Source: Fonsecaea monophora
Lineage: Eukaryota > Ascomycota > Eurotiomycetes > Chaetothyriales > Herpotrichiellaceae
Reading direction: 5' to 3'
DNA length: 64,000 bases
NCBI RefSeq assembly: GCF_001642475.1
Contig: NW_019173949.1
Span: 248,001 to 312,000, forward strand
Below, piece by piece: positions 1 to 11,197 of this stretch (within the stretch, counting starts at the first letter, position 1; the number at the start of each line of letters is the position of its first letter). Position numbers and translations under genes: made by a program. The notes beneath the pieces were generated by a model, which saw only the letters and a list, made by a program, of their open reading frames with translations, made no database searches and was not told the DNA's origin.

Positions 1-2
1 CC

Positions 3-233
3 GCAACCACCGAGAAACACCCTGCTTATAAGTTTCGCAGGGAAATGTGCTGGTGGTATGCTGAGACTGTGTTGGAGGTGATGCACGAGCAATTTGGAGG
101 GAAGGTAAAGGAGTGGGAGTGGTCGAGGTATCGGTATTCGTTCATCGTCAAGACCAGCTTTATCAGGCGCAAGGTCCTGACGAAGCATGCGGAGCTGTTC
201 AAGCGGCAGCTGGCTGAAGAGATGAGTTACTAG
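3..233 (+). CDS. 3' end of an unrecognised protein (5' part lies outside the window)
   Basis: The reading frame is open from base 3 to a TAG at 231-233 and gives about 76 C-terminal residues. They are rich in aromatic and basic residues (WWYAE, EWEWSRYRY, then several Arg/Lys pairs) and end in EEMSY. The first ATG, at base 45, is probably internal because the frame stays open to the window edge. I do not recognise the family. No membrane segment or catalytic motif is visible in this piece, so no function is proposed. Confidence 0.55.
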   Translation, partial: ATTEKHPAYKFRREMCWWYAETVLEVMHEQFGGKVKEWEWSRYRYSFIVKTSFIRRKVLTKHAELFKRQLAEEMSY

Positions 234-633
234 GATCGCGTGAGGTTTGGATTTCGCATTACTGGGTTGGGCATTTTCATGGCTTTGGAGCGGGACAATT
301 GCATTCATTTCGGAGGTTCGCACATTATGAAGCGGAAACTAGACGCATAGATATATCCTACCGTCGTCCGACGCTAAATCATAGAACATAGAGCCAGAAT
401 ACATCTGCTGGAGGACTCGTCTAGCGTGCCTTGCGTGTCTGTTCACAAGGCTGCGCCAGGCTGACGCGCCGAAGATCAGCCGCTTCCCCATCATCATCCG
501 TCGTGGCCTTCTCCATCCATCCCACTTTCAATCCAACTTCAGATACACTCTCGCAACGCAGCTCTTCCGCTCCCACCCCTCGTCCTGACAGCGATAGTAG
601 AGAGTCACTCCTATCGCCCCCCCCCCTCCAAAC
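234..633. other. Intergenic region and 5' leader of the ARPC1 gene
   Basis: Four hundred bases between the stop of the partial gene and the ATG of ARPC1. The last 150 bases are pyrimidine-rich, with a run of C at 617-628 just before the start codon, as is usual for fungal leaders. The short open frames here resemble nothing. Confidence 0.5.
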
Positions 634-1817
634 ATGTCCGGCCCAGAAGTGCACCATCTCTTCCACCACCCCATCGCAGACCATTCTTTCTCGGCCGACC
701 GCCAAACTCTCGCCGTTGCACGAGAAAACAATGTCGAGCTGTACCACCGCTCGGGGCCCAAGTTTGCGTTGAAGGATGAATTGAAGGGTCACGATAAGAC
801 CGTGACCGGCGTGGACATTGCCCCCAATAGTGGGATGATTGTGACTTGTTCTCAAGGTGAGAGCGCCGTCTCTTGTGGCCCCGTACAGTTCACCTGCGGA
901 TTTGACTGACCGCCCTCGTGTTTGTCCCCCTCCGGATAGACCGCAACGCCTACGTCTGGGAACCTGCGCCGTCGGGCGAGTGGAAGCCGACGCTGGTGCT
1001 CCTGCGCATCAACCGCGCCGCGACGTTTGTGCGCTGGTCCCCCTCGGAGAAGAAGTTCGCCGTCGGGTCGGGGGCGCGCGTCATCGCCGTCTGCTACTTT
1101 GAGGAAGAGAATGACTGGTGGGTGTCGAAGCACCTGAAAAAGCCCATCCGGAGCACCATCACCACGGTGGCGTGGCACCCGAACAGCGTGCTGTTGGCGG
1201 CCGGCTCCACAGACAGCCACGCCCGCGTCTTTTCCGGCTTCATCAAGGGCATCGACGAGCGCCCGGAGCCGAGCGTCTGGGGGGAGAGGTTGCCCTTCAA
1301 CACCGTGTGCGGGGAGTACCTGAACGACGCGGCGGGCTGGGTTCACGCCGTGTCCTTTTCGCCGAGCGGTGACGCCTTGGCCTTTGCCGCCCACGACAGC
1401 AGCATCACCGTCGTGTACCCCAGCGGACCGGACCAGCCGCCGAGGGCGATGCTGAACATCTCGACGCAGAACCTCCCCTTCACCTCGCTGATCTGGAACG
1501 GCGAAGCCGAGATCCTCGCCGCGGGCTACGACTGCGAGTGCTTCCGCTTCCGCGGCGGCGAGCAAGGCTGGGAATTCGCCGGCAGCGTCGAGATGCACAA
1601 GCGTCCCGGCGCGGGCGGCGGCGCCGCGAGGGAGGAATCCGCCCTGAACATGTTCCGCCAGATGGACCTCAAGGGCAAAGTCAAGGACGACACGCAGTTG
1701 ACCACCACGCACCAGAACACAATCAACACCATCAGGGCCTTCGAGGGCGGTTCCAGGGGCGTGACAAAGTTCAGTACCAGCGGTGTCGATGGGCGGGTTG
1801 TCATCTGGACTCTTTAA
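634..1817 (+). CDS. ARC40: Arp2/3 complex subunit 1 (ARPC1/Arc40), WD40 protein
   Basis: The gene encodes the seven-bladed propeller subunit of the Arp2/3 complex, which nucleates branched actin at endocytic sites. Exons are 634-856 and 940-1817. The 83-nt intron has GTGAG and TAG ends, and splicing restores SQDRNAYVW, the end of the first WD repeat. The product is 366 aa, normal for the family. The family signature is visible throughout: the HHPIADHSFS start, GHDKTVTGVDIAP, NDWWVSKHLKKPIRSTI, and a C-terminal insertion (about residues 295-325) before the last repeat GVDGRVVIWTL. It is convergent with MSH4, 227 bases away. The identification is secure; the splice sites are read by eye. Confidence 0.93.
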
Positions 1818-2044
1818 GACATTGGGACCTATCAACCTTTGAAAGGTCCTAGCTACTACTACTACCACTATGGTACCACTATGGTGGTCTACGGTTGTCT
1901 ATGAGAAAAGACATGAATGACAGAGGGTAGAACCTGGTAGGAAAACAGCTGCTCTGTGATAACAATTCCTTCTTCTACCTTCCTTCTCGTGGCTAGATTG
2001 ACCCAAGTTTTGTTAGTACTGTCGACAGAGACAGACCTGCTCAG

Positions 2045-5011
2045 TCAATAGCCCCCGTTCACGTCGTGAACATCATTAGGTTGCCCTCCTGTCACTTTTT
2101 CATCTGTTGTTTGCCTCGTCTCCTCGTTTTCGGATTCGGTTTCTTCGCTGGACTCATTCGACCCACTCGACCGTCCTCGACGAACCGCCCCAGTCTCGGT
2201 CTCGGCCTCGGTCACTGTCACGGTCGTTGTCGGTTCCGATTCGACGTCGATTGCTCTCATGCGCAGGGTAAACTCGACCTGCAAGCTGCGCAGCCAATTC
2301 CTCAGTGCGTCTGCGCTGGCCTCGCCTTTGACCGCGACGTCCCTCGCGTGGCCTAGCCGCTCCTTGACATGGAGGACGAGCTTCCTCTTCCTGGCCAGGG
2401 CGGTGGCGTGGGGATTTCTCTTCCTCGCCTCGTTCCGCTCGTGCAGAGCCTCGGAGACACGCGTGGCCATGTCGATCACGTCGCCAGGAAGGCCGATGGC
2501 TCTGGCGAGGGCCAGCCCGTAGAACTTCTCTTCCTCGTATCCGTCGGCGATCTTGTACCGCATGGTCATCTTGGAGTAGTCCTCGCTGATGTCCGCCGAG
2601 AGGTGCAGGTTGGCCACGCCGGCGCGGTCGGCCAGGATGCGCGGCAGATCGCGAAAGTGCGTCACGAACCAGACATAGGCCTTGGAGTCGATCAGTGCTT
2701 CAGCAATGGCGATCGCGATGGCCAATCCGTCTGTCGTGCTGGTGCCGCGCCCCAATTCGTCGACGATGACCATGCTGCGCGGAGAGATGTTGCGCAAGAT
2801 GAATGCCATTTCACGCATCTCAGAGGCAAACGTGGAGACGTTGGCCTCGATGTTGTCGTCTGTCGAGATGCGGGCAAAGATCTCGTGTGACAAGGGGAAG
2901 GAGGCGTACTCTGCGGGCACGAAACAGCCAATCTGCGCCATCACAGCCATCAGCGCCACAGAGCGGATGTAGGTCGACTTGCCGCTCATGTTGCATCCGG
3001 TGATGATGTGGAAGCGGTTTTGCAGCGTGGCGTACACGTCGTTGGGCACAAATCGGTCGTATTGGTATTGCGCCTTTTCGCGAATCGGGTGGCGGCCGGC
3101 TTTGATCATGAACGAGTCCGTGTGGACTTCGGGTTGGACATACTCGTGCATGGATGTCGTGACGAGTTGGGCGAAGCCCGCAAGCATGTCGAGCGTGGCG
3201 ATGGACTCGCTGATTTTGAAGAGGGGATGGATTGTGCCACGGACTTCGTCGATGAGCTCTTGCACCGTGGCGTCGGACAGGCAGATGACTTCATTGTGGG
3301 CGTCCTTGATCTTCTGGTTCATCTTTATGAGGTCCAGTGTCTGGCATTCAATGTATTTGTGCTTCTTGTAAGTGTTGATAAAGGTCTCAGGAACAGAATT
3401 GTCCTTGACCTCACTGGCCGGAAATCGGAGGTAGTATTGTCTGTCGGTGTCGTATCTGAGCTCGACGGAAATCTCAACCTCTCCTGTAAGGGGTATCAAC
3501 TTGGCTTTCCACAAAACAGACTGCACATACCTTTGAGGCGGTCGAACATGTCGTTGACATCCTCGCTGAGCTCCTTGTATGCCTGACGAGCGACGTCGAG
3601 GAAACTGTTGACACCAGCCTGTTTTAATTAGTTGGCTGGCAAGACACTTTTGCCTACCATTACCTGTATGCCGTAAACTCTCTGATTCCGCAAATCAAGG
3701 GGTTTGGTTGAGTATCGCACATCAACATTGAGACAACGTGCGAGCAGATTCTCCACTTGCACGTAATTTCCGGGGTCACAGAGCTTGTACGAAAATCAGA
3801 TCTACTAAGCGATCAAATGGGTTTCAAAGTCACCTGGCGAATCATCTGCAGCTCCTCACTGTTTGCGCCAGCAAGAGCCTGCCAGACCGGTTTGACCCCA
3901 TCCACGAGCGTCTTGAGCATGAGAACGTTGTTGATTGACTGTTCCATATAATGGAAATCTTGTCTTGTCGACATGATGGCAAGCTGCATGACTTAGTACT
4001 GGGAAAGTTGGACATTTCGATAACGAACCGTGGTAAGCACACGGTCGGCATCAACGAATGATTTCAGGGCTGGCCCCCGTTAGCAGGTTCTTCGCATAGA
4101 AAAAGACCTAGTACCGGTTCGAACTGCAAAGAACATGTCCTCCTTGGACGTGAGCTCGCCAAGAGCTTGCTGCCTCTTTCCGATCTTTTCCGCATCTGTT
4201 GATGGTTGTAGGACATTGCTTCGGAGGAATCGAGCACCCATTGGTGTCAGTGTTTGGTTCAATAACCCCAGGAGGCAGTCTCGAGATTTGTCGTTCTGGA
4301 GGTTCTGAATCAGTTCAAGCGAAGCCATTGTGGAGAGGTCGATCATGGTCGACCCTTCAGAGGGTTCGAATTTGATGCGCAACGTTTGCGGAGCGAACGT
4401 CAATTCCATTGCAAGACCGATGTACTTCATCGCCTGTATCTGTTAGAGACACGCAGAAGAAATGGCGACCACCTGCAACATACGGCCGAAAAACAGCATG
4501 TTGCAAAGTAGTTTCCGGCAACAGACAACTTCAACGACTCCAGATCGTCCGGGAACGCCAGTTGATGCACATAGTCATGACCACTAGTTTCAGACCAGTA
4601 TCTACGCTCGATACCGGTCATGGCGATGTCAAACTTTTGTACTTCGAGGTTCTCGGCAACAATCGAAATGAGTTTCGAATCTTCAGCAGTCTTCATGTAA
4701 ATGATCTCGGAGGGGGCGAAGACTCTGATCTTGTGGCACGTGCGAGCGTAGGTTTGCGTGTCAGTGAACTGGCAGAGGACTGCTTCAGAAGTGGAAATAT
4801 TGACAAAGGAGAGGCCGATGGTAGGAGATACGCCTCGGGACTCGCAGATTGCACAAATGATTTCATTGTCACTGTAGCTGGTGGATGTTGCCACGGTTCT
4901 GGGACGCGACCTGCTACCTGATTGGGGCCTAGAAGTCGTGTTCGTTAGCCTTGCGGTCAGGGTGTTTCTGCCGCTAGAAGCGGATGCTCGTAGCGTGGAT
5001 GCCATTATCAT
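2045..5011 (-). CDS. MSH4: MutS protein homologue 4 (meiotic crossover factor Msh4)
   Basis: Msh4 pairs with Msh5 as a clamp that stabilises meiotic recombination intermediates; it does not repair mismatches. Seven exons fit in phase: 5011-4484, 4433-4115, 4069-4029, 3983-3834, 3783-3664, 3618-3531 and 3483-2045, giving 894 aa. Introns are 45-50 nt. The N-terminal mismatch-binding domain of Msh2/3/6 is absent, as expected for Msh4. The ATPase is intact: Walker A TGCNMSGKS near residue 580, Walker B with VDELGRGTSTTDG near 660, then FVTHF. The last ~70 residues are acidic and low in complexity. ATG 5011 and ATG 5005 are both possible starts. The gene diverges from RSA4 across 241 bases. Presence of Msh4 suggests that the organism has, or recently had, meiosis. 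Confidence 0.92.
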
Positions 5012-5252
5012 CAAGCTACCAGACGAGTGACTGAAAGATGTCAAGATGCGTACGAGCACACGAGAGGCAGGCTGGCAGGGCTGGTAGGCTGAAGGCTGAG
5101 GTTGGTGTTGGAGGCGTGGCCGGGAGAGGAAGGTTTGCCGCATATTTCCCCCGCACGAGGCTGTGGTCCGCTATCATTTCTGCGTCCACCACAATTTTCT
5201 GCGTAGGAGCCTTGAGCCAGAGATCAGGGTCATTTTGTCGCACAGAGCCAGC
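5012..5252. promoter_or_regulatory. Shared 241-bp promoter between MSH4 and RSA4
   Basis: The two start codons face away from each other, so both promoters and both leaders must fit within these 241 bases or run into the neighbouring gene. No TATA box or known factor site was recognised. It is notable that a meiotic gene and a constitutive ribosome-assembly gene share so short a region. Confidence 0.5.
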
Positions 5253-6893
5253 ATGGCCACCTTGGCGCCGCCTCCTAGCAAGCGGCAAAAACTCGCTGCT
5301 GAAGAGAAGGCAGAAAGAGCGCTGGAGGAGTCAAGAGTTCCAGACGACTTGGGTAGTGTGAGAGTGCAGTTTGTCGATCAGAGCACGGGAAAGTCAACGG
5401 GACCGGTGGTCGCGGTGCCTGTGAAAGATGCCACTGTCAAAAACCTCGAGACACTTCTGAACAGTATACAAGGCAATGTATGAATACTGGATGAAGCAGA
5501 GACTTGCGCTCAGATTACTGAACTTGTTTAGGATCCTACTGAGCGCCTACCTTACCGCTTCTTCTTCCAGAATGACCGAATTTCGAGTTCCCACGGACCT
5601 GTGGGAGCCATTGTTGATGTGCAAACTGACCTGTACAACTCCATTCTCAAACCCGGTCTGAAGACCACCGAAGACAATATCATCCTCCAATTCACACCTC
5701 AGGCTGTATTCCGCGTCCGCGCCGTTTCAAGATGTTCTGCGTCAATAGCAGGGCACGGCGAAGCCATCCTCGCAACTGCGTTTTCACCAGAGACATCGTC
5801 TAGAATGGCCACGGGTAGTGGGGACAACACCGCACGGATATGGGACTGCGACACGGGAACACCTCTGCATACGTTGAAGGGGCATACAAGTTGGGTACTT
5901 GCGGTGTCATGGTCTCCTGATGGCAAAATTCTTGCTACTGGAAGCATGGACAACACCGTGCGGCTGTGGGACCCAAAGACAGGAGAGTCCCTGGGTGGGC
6001 CATTGAAGGCACACACGAAATGGATCACAAGTCTCTCGTGGGAACCATACCACAACCAGGCACCAGGAAAGCCTCGATTGGCATCGGCCTCCAAGGACGG
6101 CACAGTCAGAATTTGGGATATTCCGCTGCGCCGTATCGAGCAGACTCTTTCCGGGCACAAGGGATCGGTTACCTGTGTGCGGTGGGGTGGCCTCCATCGT
6201 GTTTTCACCGCCTCCCAAGACAAAACGATCAAAGTATGGAACTCGCGAACGTGGAATTGTCTACACACCTTATCGTCGCACACTCACTGGGTCAACCACC
6301 TCTCTCTCTCCACTGACTTTGCCCTTCGAACGTCTTTTCACGACCACACGGGAAAAGCCCCGTCAACCGCCGAAGAAAGAGTTGCTAAAGCAAAAGGGCG
6401 ATTCGAAGAGGCTGCGCGTCAGGACGGAAAGCTGGTCGAAAGACTCATCTCGGCATCGGACGACAACACCATCTACTTGTGGGAACCGTCTTCCTTTGAC
6501 CCAGACTCGAAGGCGACCCCTAAGCCCATTGCACGCTTGTTGGGCCACCAAAAACAAGTTCTGCATGTGTCCTTTTCTCCCGACGGCCACTACATTGCCT
6601 CGGCCAGCTTCGACAATAGCGTCAAATTATGGAACAGTCGTGACGGCAAATTCGTCTGCACCTTGAGGGGCCACGTAGGCTCTGTGTATATGTGCGCATG
6701 GTCAAGCGACAGCAGGTTGCTGGCTAGTTCGAGCAAAGACACCACCGTCAAGGTGTGGGATGTGAGGACGGGCAAGTTGAAGATGGATCTGCCAGGACAC
6801 AAGGACGAAGTATTTGCCTTGGATTGGTCTGTGGATGGCGCCTGTGTGGCTAGCGGTGGGAAGGATAAGATGGTCAAGCTATGGAAGCATTGA
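5253..6893 (+). CDS. RSA4: Notchless/Rsa4, WD40 factor of 60S ribosome maturation
   Basis: Rsa4 (NLE1) sits on nuclear pre-60S particles and is the substrate pulled off by the AAA ATPase Rea1. Exons are 5253-5477 and 5532-6893, with a 54-nt intron of donor GTATGA and acceptor TTTAG; the product is 528 aa. The N-terminal NLE domain (about residues 25-120) contains VRVQFVDQSTG, LLNSIQGN and, across the splice, DPTERLPYRFFF. It is followed by eight WD repeats starting at GHGEAILATAFSP and ending SGGKDKMVKLWKH, with a long charged insertion (VAKAKGRFEEAARQDGKLVE) typical of the family. The start ATG, followed by TLAPPPSKRQK, matches the basic N-terminus of homologues. Identification is very secure. 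Confidence 0.95.
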
Positions 6894-7218
6894 GTCTGCT
6901 TCCGGATCGGCACATCTCGATTTGATAATAGATTTGCCACGAAATATTCAATGGTTTGGGCGCACGGGTTCTATGTGATGGTCGTTGAATGATACCCACG
7001 AAGAAAAAAAGGTGATGGTCAATATTGGATTTCAACAACATATGTGCAATGTTTTTTTTTTATTCTGTGAAATCTGTATGATTCTGGATTGTTACAAGCA
7101 ACCATCGCCTATACCACCAATCCACCTGTGGTGGCCATCAGTTTTTGTTCCCCTGACGACAAAAAAACCGTACCGACATCTTCCGCGAGCTGTGTTGGTC
7201 TACCACCTCGGCCACCTC
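6894..7218. other. Convergent 3' region between RSA4 and CYT1
   Basis: About 325 bases between two convergent stop codons, holding both 3' UTRs. It contains a run of T at 7053-7062. No open frame with recognisable content was found. Confidence 0.5.
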
Positions 7219-8374
7219 TTACATTCTAAAACCGGGCTTCTGTCCAGGAGGATTGTAGACGATCTTTCTCGTCTTGATGGGAGCCCACTTGTATCGCTTG
7301 ATCCAGCCACTCAGGGCCAACAGGGCAGTGCCGATGATCAGGACCTTGAAACCCATCTTCTTGCGTTCATCCATTTCCGGTTCTGCAGTCCAGTTCAAGA
7401 ACTCGACCACGTCTTTGGCCATTTGCGAGCTGGTCGCGGGCGTGCCATCCTCGTATTCGACCAATCCGTCGTACAGAACACGAGCCATTGCGATGCCAGT
7501 GCCGGGGAAATATGGGTTGAAGTTGAGACCAGATTGGACGGTCGCACCCGCAGGCGGTTCCTCCGGGTAGCCGGTCAGTAAACTGAAGATGTAGTTGCAA
7601 CCGCCATGACGGGCCTTGACCATGAGGGATAGATCCGGAGGAAGGGCACCATTGTTGGCGGCACGAGCGGCTTCGTCATTCTTATACGGGTCGGGGATGT
7701 AGTCAGACAGCTTGCCGGGTCGTTTCTCGATCTCTCCTTCGTCGTTGGGTTCAGTATCGTACTCGTTCTCTTCGGCCATCGCCTTGGCTTCGTCGACGGT
7801 CATTATCGTACCGACCAGTGACCGATATGGGATTCGCTTGAGAGAGTGGCAGGCGGCGCAGACTTCCCGGTAAACTTGGAACCCTCTTCGGAGACTGCCA
7901 AATTGTCAACTCAACACGCTCGACAATGTGGTAGTGGGAGCTCTTACGAAGCGTGATCAAATGTTTTTGTCCATTTTGTGTGCTCCCACGGATATTGGGT
8001 TGGGTGTAATCTGGAGCCCGTCGTCAGTCGCTTATAGCTCTCCATCGCTTTTTGGGAGCTTACCCCTCTTCTGCAGGAGTCATGGCAAAGACATCTTGAC
8101 CGAACAGATGGTAGTACCAGGCAATCGAGCCAACTGTTGCTGCCGTCGCAGCTGAAGCGCCCAGTGTAAGGTAAAAGGGAGAGGAGGCGGCTTCGGAAGC
8201 ACTCGACGATGCAGCACGCTAGAATTCAACGTCAGTCCTAGATCCATTTGAAGTATACAATCGCGCTGTTGGAATATACGGAAAGAATGGTGGACTGACA
8301 GTGGTGGTCTTTCGAACAATGGTTCGGGCGGCGACCCTCAATGGGGCGCTGCGGACGGCCGACGTGGCCAACAT
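7219..8374 (-). CDS. CYT1: Cytochrome c1, haem subunit of respiratory complex III
   Basis: Cytochrome c1 carries electrons from the Rieske protein to cytochrome c in the mitochondrial inner membrane. Four exons fit in phase: 8374-8300, 8218-8064, 8010-7948 and 7894-7219, giving 322 aa. The start is rich in Arg, Ser and Ala (MLATSAVRSAPLRVAARTIV), a mitochondrial presequence, followed by a hydrophobic sorting segment (GASAATAATVGSIAWYY). The haem-binding CxxCH is CAACH, inside GFQVYREVCAACHSLKRIPY. The PDPYKNDEAARAANNGALPPDL block and the C-terminal anchor (VLIIGTALLALSGWIKRYKW) match the family closely. It diverges from the CSC1-like gene across 369 bases that contain a CCAATCA box. Confidence 0.95.
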
Positions 8375-8743
8375 CTTGTCCAGAAGCCTTATGCTCTCGA
8401 CAGATGGTGGACTAGCCGTGCAAAGGCGTAGAGGAGAGGGCGAGTCGCGGGGGGTGCAAGGGGAAAAGAATGACTTGAGAAGATGAGAGGATGTCCAAAG
8501 TCGAAGCTTGAAGCTACATTTTCCGGGGGTTCATTAGGTTCGCTGTGATTGGCTGGCACTCAATCTTCAAATCCTGGCTTAGCGGCCAGAGCCGTCATGC
8601 GCACGTGATCTGCCAGCGAAGCGAGGTTCGTCACTTCTCGCCGTCGATTGCTCGTGTAGATACAAGACGGCTCGACGGATCTGGTTGAAAGCTCAGACAG
8701 ACAACTCCCCTCGTCCTTGCGGCACCGACTGCTGCAGGGCGTG
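8375..8743. promoter_or_regulatory. Divergent promoter region of CYT1 and the CSC1-like gene
   Basis: The 369-bp region between the two start codons. It contains no coding frame. The recognisable element is the CCAATCA box on the CYT1 strand, listed separately. Confidence 0.5.
8546..8552 (-). promoter_or_regulatory. CCAATCA box, candidate HAP complex site of CYT1
   Basis: On the minus strand the sequence is CCAATCA, 172 bases upstream of the CYT1 ATG. The HAP/CCAAT-binding complex of fungi prefers CCAATCA and is a known activator of respiratory genes such as CYT1 in yeast. The match is seen; the function is inferred. Confidence 0.45.
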
Positions 8744-11197
8744 ATGCCGATGAGTGAAGCAAAGAACCCCTCTTGGAATGACCAATTCAAGAGCACGAAC
8801 CAGCGCGACTTCAACACCCAAGTCATCATTTCGGTCGTCTTCGGACTGAGTGCGTTTCTTTCCTTCTGCGTATGTCGTCCATATTTCCAGTGCTTCCCCT
8901 TGGATACTGACTACCTCCAGGTCCTTCGCCCCAAGTGGACCAGCCTTTACCATGCGCGCAAGAAACATTCGGGCGCAGCCTCGCGTCTACCCGATTTGCC
9001 GAAGTCGATGTTCGGATGGATTCCTGTCCTGCTGAGGATTTCGGACGCAGAGGTTCTCGCCTCCGCCGGTCTCGACGCCTACGCTTTTCTGTCCTTCTTC
9101 CGATATGCCATCAAGTTTCTCTCCATCACCTTGTTCTTCTCACTCACCATTATCCTACCGGTGAACTACAGGTACACTGGCGAACTACCCTACCCACCCA
9201 TCAACGGCACGGCGCCATTCTTCGAGCCTACATTTCCCTATGCCGACGATGAGAAGAGACCCAAGAAGCCCAAGATGGAGAAGGATGACAGCTATCTGTG
9301 GATGTATGTCGTGTTCGCCTACTTTTTCACCGGAGTGGCTGTGGCCCTTTTGATTGTTGAGACCTCGACTATCATTCGAATCAGGCAAGCTTATCTCGGC
9401 ACTCAGTCCACCATCACCGACCGGACTCTACGCTTGTCGGGCATTCCGAGCGAAATGAGGTCGGAGGAGGCAATCAAGAACTTCATTGAGGATCTGCAAA
9501 TCGGGAAAGTGGACAGCGTCATGCTCTGTCGGAACTGGCGTAATCTGGACGAGCTCATGTCGAGACGCATGACATGCCTGCGCAAGCTGGAACAATCATG
9601 GGCAACGTATCTAGGCCACAGCCACTCGTTTCGCCATTCTCGCCGAGCTCACGCGGAACGTGATCTTCTCGATGACGACGATGAGAGCGGGGCGCTGTTA
9701 TCACGTTCGGAGATGGAACGAGCTCACTCTACCCCCGTGGGCAGGAAACGGCCAACGGTCAGCCTTCGGTACGGGCCACTCAAGCTCTACAGCAAGAAGA
9801 TTGACGCGATCAATTACTACGAGGAGAAGCTGCGGGTTATGGATGAGAAAATCAATGCCCTGAGAAACTCCGAGTTTCGCCCCACACCTTTGGCCTTTGT
9901 TACCATGGAATCGACCGCTGCATGTCAAATGGCTGTGCAGGCAATTCTCGATCCAAAGCCCGGGCAGCTCCTTGCCAGCTTGGCGCCGCCGCCAGCCGAC
10001 GTGGTCTGGAAGAACACGTACCTTTCGAGGAATCACCGCATGATCCGGTCATGGAGCATAATGGTCTTTATCGGGTTCCTGACCATCCTGTGGGCTGCCC
10101 TTGTTGCTCCTCTGGCAGGTCTGCTCAGTATCGAGGTCATTGACAAGGTACTACCCGGGCTCGCTGCTGCCCTCGAGGATCATGAGATCATCCGATCGCT
10201 GGTGCAGACAGGTCTGCCAACCTTGTTATTCTCCGTGTTGGCGTTAGCAGTCCCCTACCTGTACGATTGGCTCGCCAACCAGCAAGGCATGACCTCCCAG
10301 GGAGATGTTGAGATGTCGGTGATCTCGAAAAACTTCTTCTTCATTTTCTTCAATCTCTTTATCGTCTTCACGATCTGGGGTTCTGCTACCACATTCTACG
10401 ACTTCTGGCAGGATCTGCGAGACATCCTGCGAGACACTGCAGGTATCGCCTATGCGGTGGCCAAGGCTCTCGAACAGCTTTCGCCATTCTACGTCAACCT
10501 GATTGTCCTCCAAGGCCTGGGTCTCCTTCCTTTCAGGCTGCTCGAATTTGGCTCGGTCGCGTTGTACCCGTTCTACCTCGTCAGCGCAAAGACACCCCGG
10601 GACTATGCAGAGTTGTCCCAGCCGCCGATCTTCAGCTATGGCTTCTACCTGCCACAAACCATGCTTATCTTTATCATTTGTATTGTGTACAGCGTCCTCC
10701 CTGCCTCGTGGATGATCACGTTATTCGGGCTGGTGTACTTTCTGATTGGTGGCTTCATTTACAAATATCAACTGCTTTACGCCATGGAACACCGCCAACA
10801 TTCCACGGGTCGAGCCTGGCCCATGATCTGCAACCGAGTCATCACCGGCTTGATCCTCTTTCAAGTGGCCATGACGGGTATTCTGGCGCTTCGAGGAGCG
10901 CTGACCGCCTCGTTATTCCTGGCGCCTTTGTTGGCCGGTACAATTTGGTTTACTGTATATTTCCAACGTACATATGTGCCCCTGATGCGCTTCATCGCGC
11001 TTCGAAGCATCGACCGACCAGGCACGCCTCAACTGCCCACCCCGCCGGAGTCGGCCTGGGACAGAGACACAGAGTACGGCCGTGCCGTCGACACCGACCC
11101 AGAGTCTGGCCTGCGTTATATCAACCCCAACCTCGTCCAGCCCTTGGAAACGCTGTGGATAAGGAAGCCTGGACATGGAAGTCATCAGAACAATTGA
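8744..11197 (+). CDS. CSC1/TMEM63-type calcium-permeable stress-gated cation channel
   Basis: The protein belongs to the eukaryotic osmosensitive channel family (formerly DUF221; yeast Csc1, Rsn1, Phm7). I read exons 8744-8869 and 8921-11197, giving 800 aa. The 51-nt intron has donor GTATGT, branch TACTGAC at 8905-8911 and acceptor CCAG; it has no stop and is a multiple of three, so it is easily read through by mistake. Splicing joins LSFC to VLRPKW, the family pattern. One N-terminal membrane helix, two more near residues 110-200, a cytosolic loop (about 210-400, with a Ser/Arg-rich acidic insertion), then a seven-or-more-helix pore block ending near residue 735. Start could also be ATG 8750. 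The stop is followed by about 1 kb before the F-box gene. Confidence 0.88.
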   Translation: MPMSEAKNPSWNDQFKSTNQRDFNTQVIISVVFGLSAFLSFCVCRPYFQCFPLDTDYLQVLRPKWTSLYHARKKHSGAASRLPDLPKSMFGWIPVLLRISDAEVLASAGLDAYAFLSFFRYAIKFLSITLFFSLTIILPVNYRYTGELPYPPINGTAPFFEPTFPYADDEKRPKKPKMEKDDSYLWMYVVFAYFFTGVAVALLIVETSTIIRIRQAYLGTQSTITDRTLRLSGIPSEMRSEEAIKNFIEDLQIGKVDSVMLCRNWRNLDELMSRRMTCLRKLEQSWATYLGHSHSFRHSRRAHAERDLLDDDDESGALLSRSEMERAHSTPVGRKRPTVSLRYGPLKLYSKKIDAINYYEEKLRVMDEKINALRNSEFRPTPLAFVTMESTAACQMAVQAILDPKPGQLLASLAPPPADVVWKNTYLSRNHRMIRSWSIMVFIGFLTILWAALVAPLAGLLSIEVIDKVLPGLAAALEDHEIIRSLVQTGLPTLLFSVLALAVPYLYDWLANQQGMTSQGDVEMSVISKNFFFIFFNLFIVFTIWGSATTFYDFWQDLRDILRDTAGIAYAVAKALEQLSPFYVNLIVLQGLGLLPFRLLEFGSVALYPFYLVSAKTPRDYAELSQPPIFSYGFYLPQTMLIFIICIVYSVLPASWMITLFGLVYFLIGGFIYKYQLLYAMEHRQHSTGRAWPMICNRVITGLILFQVAMTGILALRGALTASLFLAPLLAGTIWFTVYFQRTYVPLMRFIALRSIDRPGTPQLPTPPESAWDRDTEYGRAVDTDPESGLRYINPNLVQPLETLWIRKPGHGSHQNN

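Noticed and set aside
852..1868. 338-codon minus-strand frame over ARPC1
   Set aside because: Antisense to WD40 exons; rich in Arg, Gly, Ala and His as expected from GC-rich complement.
1861..1886. Short direct repeat (ACCACTATGGT twice) after ARPC1
   Set aside because: Two copies of 11 bases in a 3' spacer; not a terminator hairpin or mobile-element mark.
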